DNA of 5,571 nucleotides from Bacteroidota bacterium (lineage in GTDB: Bacteria; Bacteroidota; Bacteroidia; Flavobacteriales; Flavobacteriaceae): assembly GCA_024278565.1 (NCBI GenBank), contig JAJRSY010000012.1, positions 1 to 5,571 of the forward strand. The letters are read 5' to 3'. The position numbers and the translations under genes are program-made. Below the pieces are notes generated by a model. That model was not told the DNA's origin and ran no database searches. It saw only the letters and a list, made by a program, of their open reading frames with translations. This document shows, piece by piece, positions 5,053 to 5,571 of the stretch. How positions within the stretch are numbered: position 1 is the first letter of the stretch; each line of letters begins with the position of its first letter.

Positions 5053-5075
5053 GCCTGCCTGCCGGCGAGGCAGGC
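5053..5075. repeat. REP-like CCTGCC palindrome inside the MITE
   Basis: GCCTGCCT (5053-5060) pairs perfectly with AGGCAGGC (5068-5075) around a 7-base loop that holds GCCGGC. It resembles the weaker palindrome at 1573-1591. It is far more GC-rich than its surroundings and may be a repeat inserted into, or captured by, the MITE. Confidence 0.65.
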
Positions 5076-5124
5076 GGAAATTTCGGGTTTTAAAATGGAA
5101 GGAGTATATACCAAATAACTTGAA

Positions 5125-5571
5125 ATGAAAGTAGCTGTAGTCGGTGCCACCGGAATGGTGGGTGAGGTCATGCTAAAAGTATTGGCAGAACGTAATTTTC
5201 CAATAACCGAATTGCTGCTGGTCGCTTCTGAACGCTCAGTGGGCAAAAAGTTACACTATAAAGCAGAGGAACATACGGTGATTGGTTTAGCAGATGCCGT
5301 TGCTGCAAAACCCCATATTGCTATTTTTTCAGCCGGCGGCGATACTTCGTTGGAATGGGCACCAAAATTTGTTGAAGTGGGCACCACGGTAATCGATAAC
5401 TCCTCGGTGTGGCGTATGGATCCTGATAAAAAATTGGTGGTTCCTGAAATCAACGCCAATGAACTTACGGTCAATGACAAAATCATCGCCAACCCCAATT
5501 GCTCTACCATACAACTGGTCATGGCTCTGGCTCCTCTACACGAAAAGTATAAAATGAAACGGGAGGTGATC
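5125..5571 (+). CDS. asd: Aspartate-semialdehyde dehydrogenase, N-terminal part (3' end outside the window)
   Basis: Asd reduces L-aspartyl-4-phosphate to L-aspartate-4-semialdehyde with NADPH, the branch point to lysine/diaminopimelate, threonine and methionine. The frame stays open to the last base, giving 149 of about 330 residues. The protein begins MKVAVVGATGMVGEVMLKVL, whose GATGMVG (7-13) is the NADP-binding glycine loop. LLVASERSVGKK (31-42) holds the usual Ser-x-Arg-Ser-type cofactor contact, here SERS. FSAGGD (68-73), VIDNSSVWRMD (89-99), VPEIN (106-110) and NPNCSTIQ (123-130) follow, with C126 as the catalytic nucleophile and Q130 the conserved Gln. The ATG at 5125 places the beta strand directly at the N-terminus, as usual. 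Only 16 bp separate it from the MITE end, and no Shine-Dalgarno is seen. It is presumably transcribed from the promoter on the far side of the MITE. Confidence 0.96.
   Translation, partial: MKVAVVGATGMVGEVMLKVLAERNFPITELLLVASERSVGKKLHYKAEEHTVIGLADAVAAKPHIAIFSAGGDTSLEWAPKFVEVGTTVIDNSSVWRMDPDKKLVVPEINANELTVNDKIIANPNCSTIQLVMALAPLHEKYKMKREVI

Larger units (their letters stand above)
4924..5108 (+). mobile_element. MITE-like foldback element related to the IS630-type element
   Basis: The left end (4924-4948) and the reverse complement of the right end (5084-5108) match at 22 of 25 positions: TATACTC, one mismatch, then TTCCATTTTAAAA, then two mismatches and CG. The core ends are CTC...GAG (4928-5104) and TA dinucleotides stand on both sides, as expected for TA-targeting IS630 elements. 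The right 28 bases match the right end of the IS at 604-631 (23 of 28). The inside is non-coding and folds on itself: 12-bp arms at 4986-4997 and 5016-5027 around a 14-bp palindrome (5003-5016), plus a GC-rich hairpin (5053-5075). No ORF is present, so movement would need a transposase in trans. The exact edges are uncertain by 2 bp. Confidence 0.78.

Noticed and set aside
4703..5124. CRISPR array, tRNA, riboswitch or small gene in the 422-bp intergenic stretch
   Set aside because: No regularly spaced repeats, no cloverleaf and no plausible ORF. The structure present is explained by the terminator, palindromes, promoter and foldback element. A lysine-riboswitch role for the asd leader was considered because of the downstream gene, but the structure is an inverted-repeat mobile element matching an IS end, not a riboswitch core.
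5025..5522. Minus-strand ORFs opposite the start of asd
   Set aside because: The plus-strand frame encodes unmistakable Asd motifs (GATGMVG, NPNCST), so these are shadows; one also reads through the MITE palindromes.

Overview
The window looks like chromosomal DNA of a marine-type flavobacterium (Bacteroidota, probably Flavobacteriaceae). The protein sequences read as flavobacterial versions of housekeeping enzymes. Start codons lack Shine-Dalgarno sequences and sit in A/T-rich leaders. Several upstream regions carry the Bacteroidota promoter core TAnnTTTG. GC content appears moderate to low.

Layout, left to right. (1) Positions 1-631 hold the 3' part of an IS630-family insertion sequence: a transposase with its DDE triad, open at the left edge, whose stop codon lies inside the element's right terminus. 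(2) On the minus strand follow rsmI (16S rRNA C1402 2'-O-methyltransferase) and a conserved flavobacterial protein of unknown function. The 235 bp between them contain a 13-bp inverted repeat enclosing several small hairpins, plus a likely rsmI promoter with a leader hairpin. (3) A divergent intergenic region leads to the plus-strand pair tdk-alr (thymidine kinase, alanine racemase; ORFs overlap by 8 bp), then mscL (large mechanosensitive channel) and a strong terminator. (4) A 422-bp gene-free stretch contains that terminator, a GC-rich palindrome, a near-consensus promoter and a roughly 185-bp foldback element. (5) asd (aspartate-semialdehyde dehydrogenase) starts at 5125 and runs off the right edge.

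The genes are mostly housekeeping. Alr supplies D-alanine and Asd leads to diaminopimelate and lysine/threonine/methionine, so both feed peptidoglycan synthesis. Tdk salvages thymidine, MscL protects against hypo-osmotic shock and RsmI tunes the ribosomal P site.

The most notable observation joins the two ends of the window. The foldback element in front of asd has 25-bp imperfect terminal inverted repeats flanked by TA. Its right terminus matches the right terminus of the IS630-type element at 604-631 at 23 of 28 positions without gaps. It therefore looks like a MITE related to, and possibly mobilised by, this IS630 family. It sits exactly between a near-perfect Bacteroidota promoter (4888-4918) and the asd start codon, so asd mRNA is predicted to carry almost the whole MITE as a highly structured 5' leader of about 200 nt.
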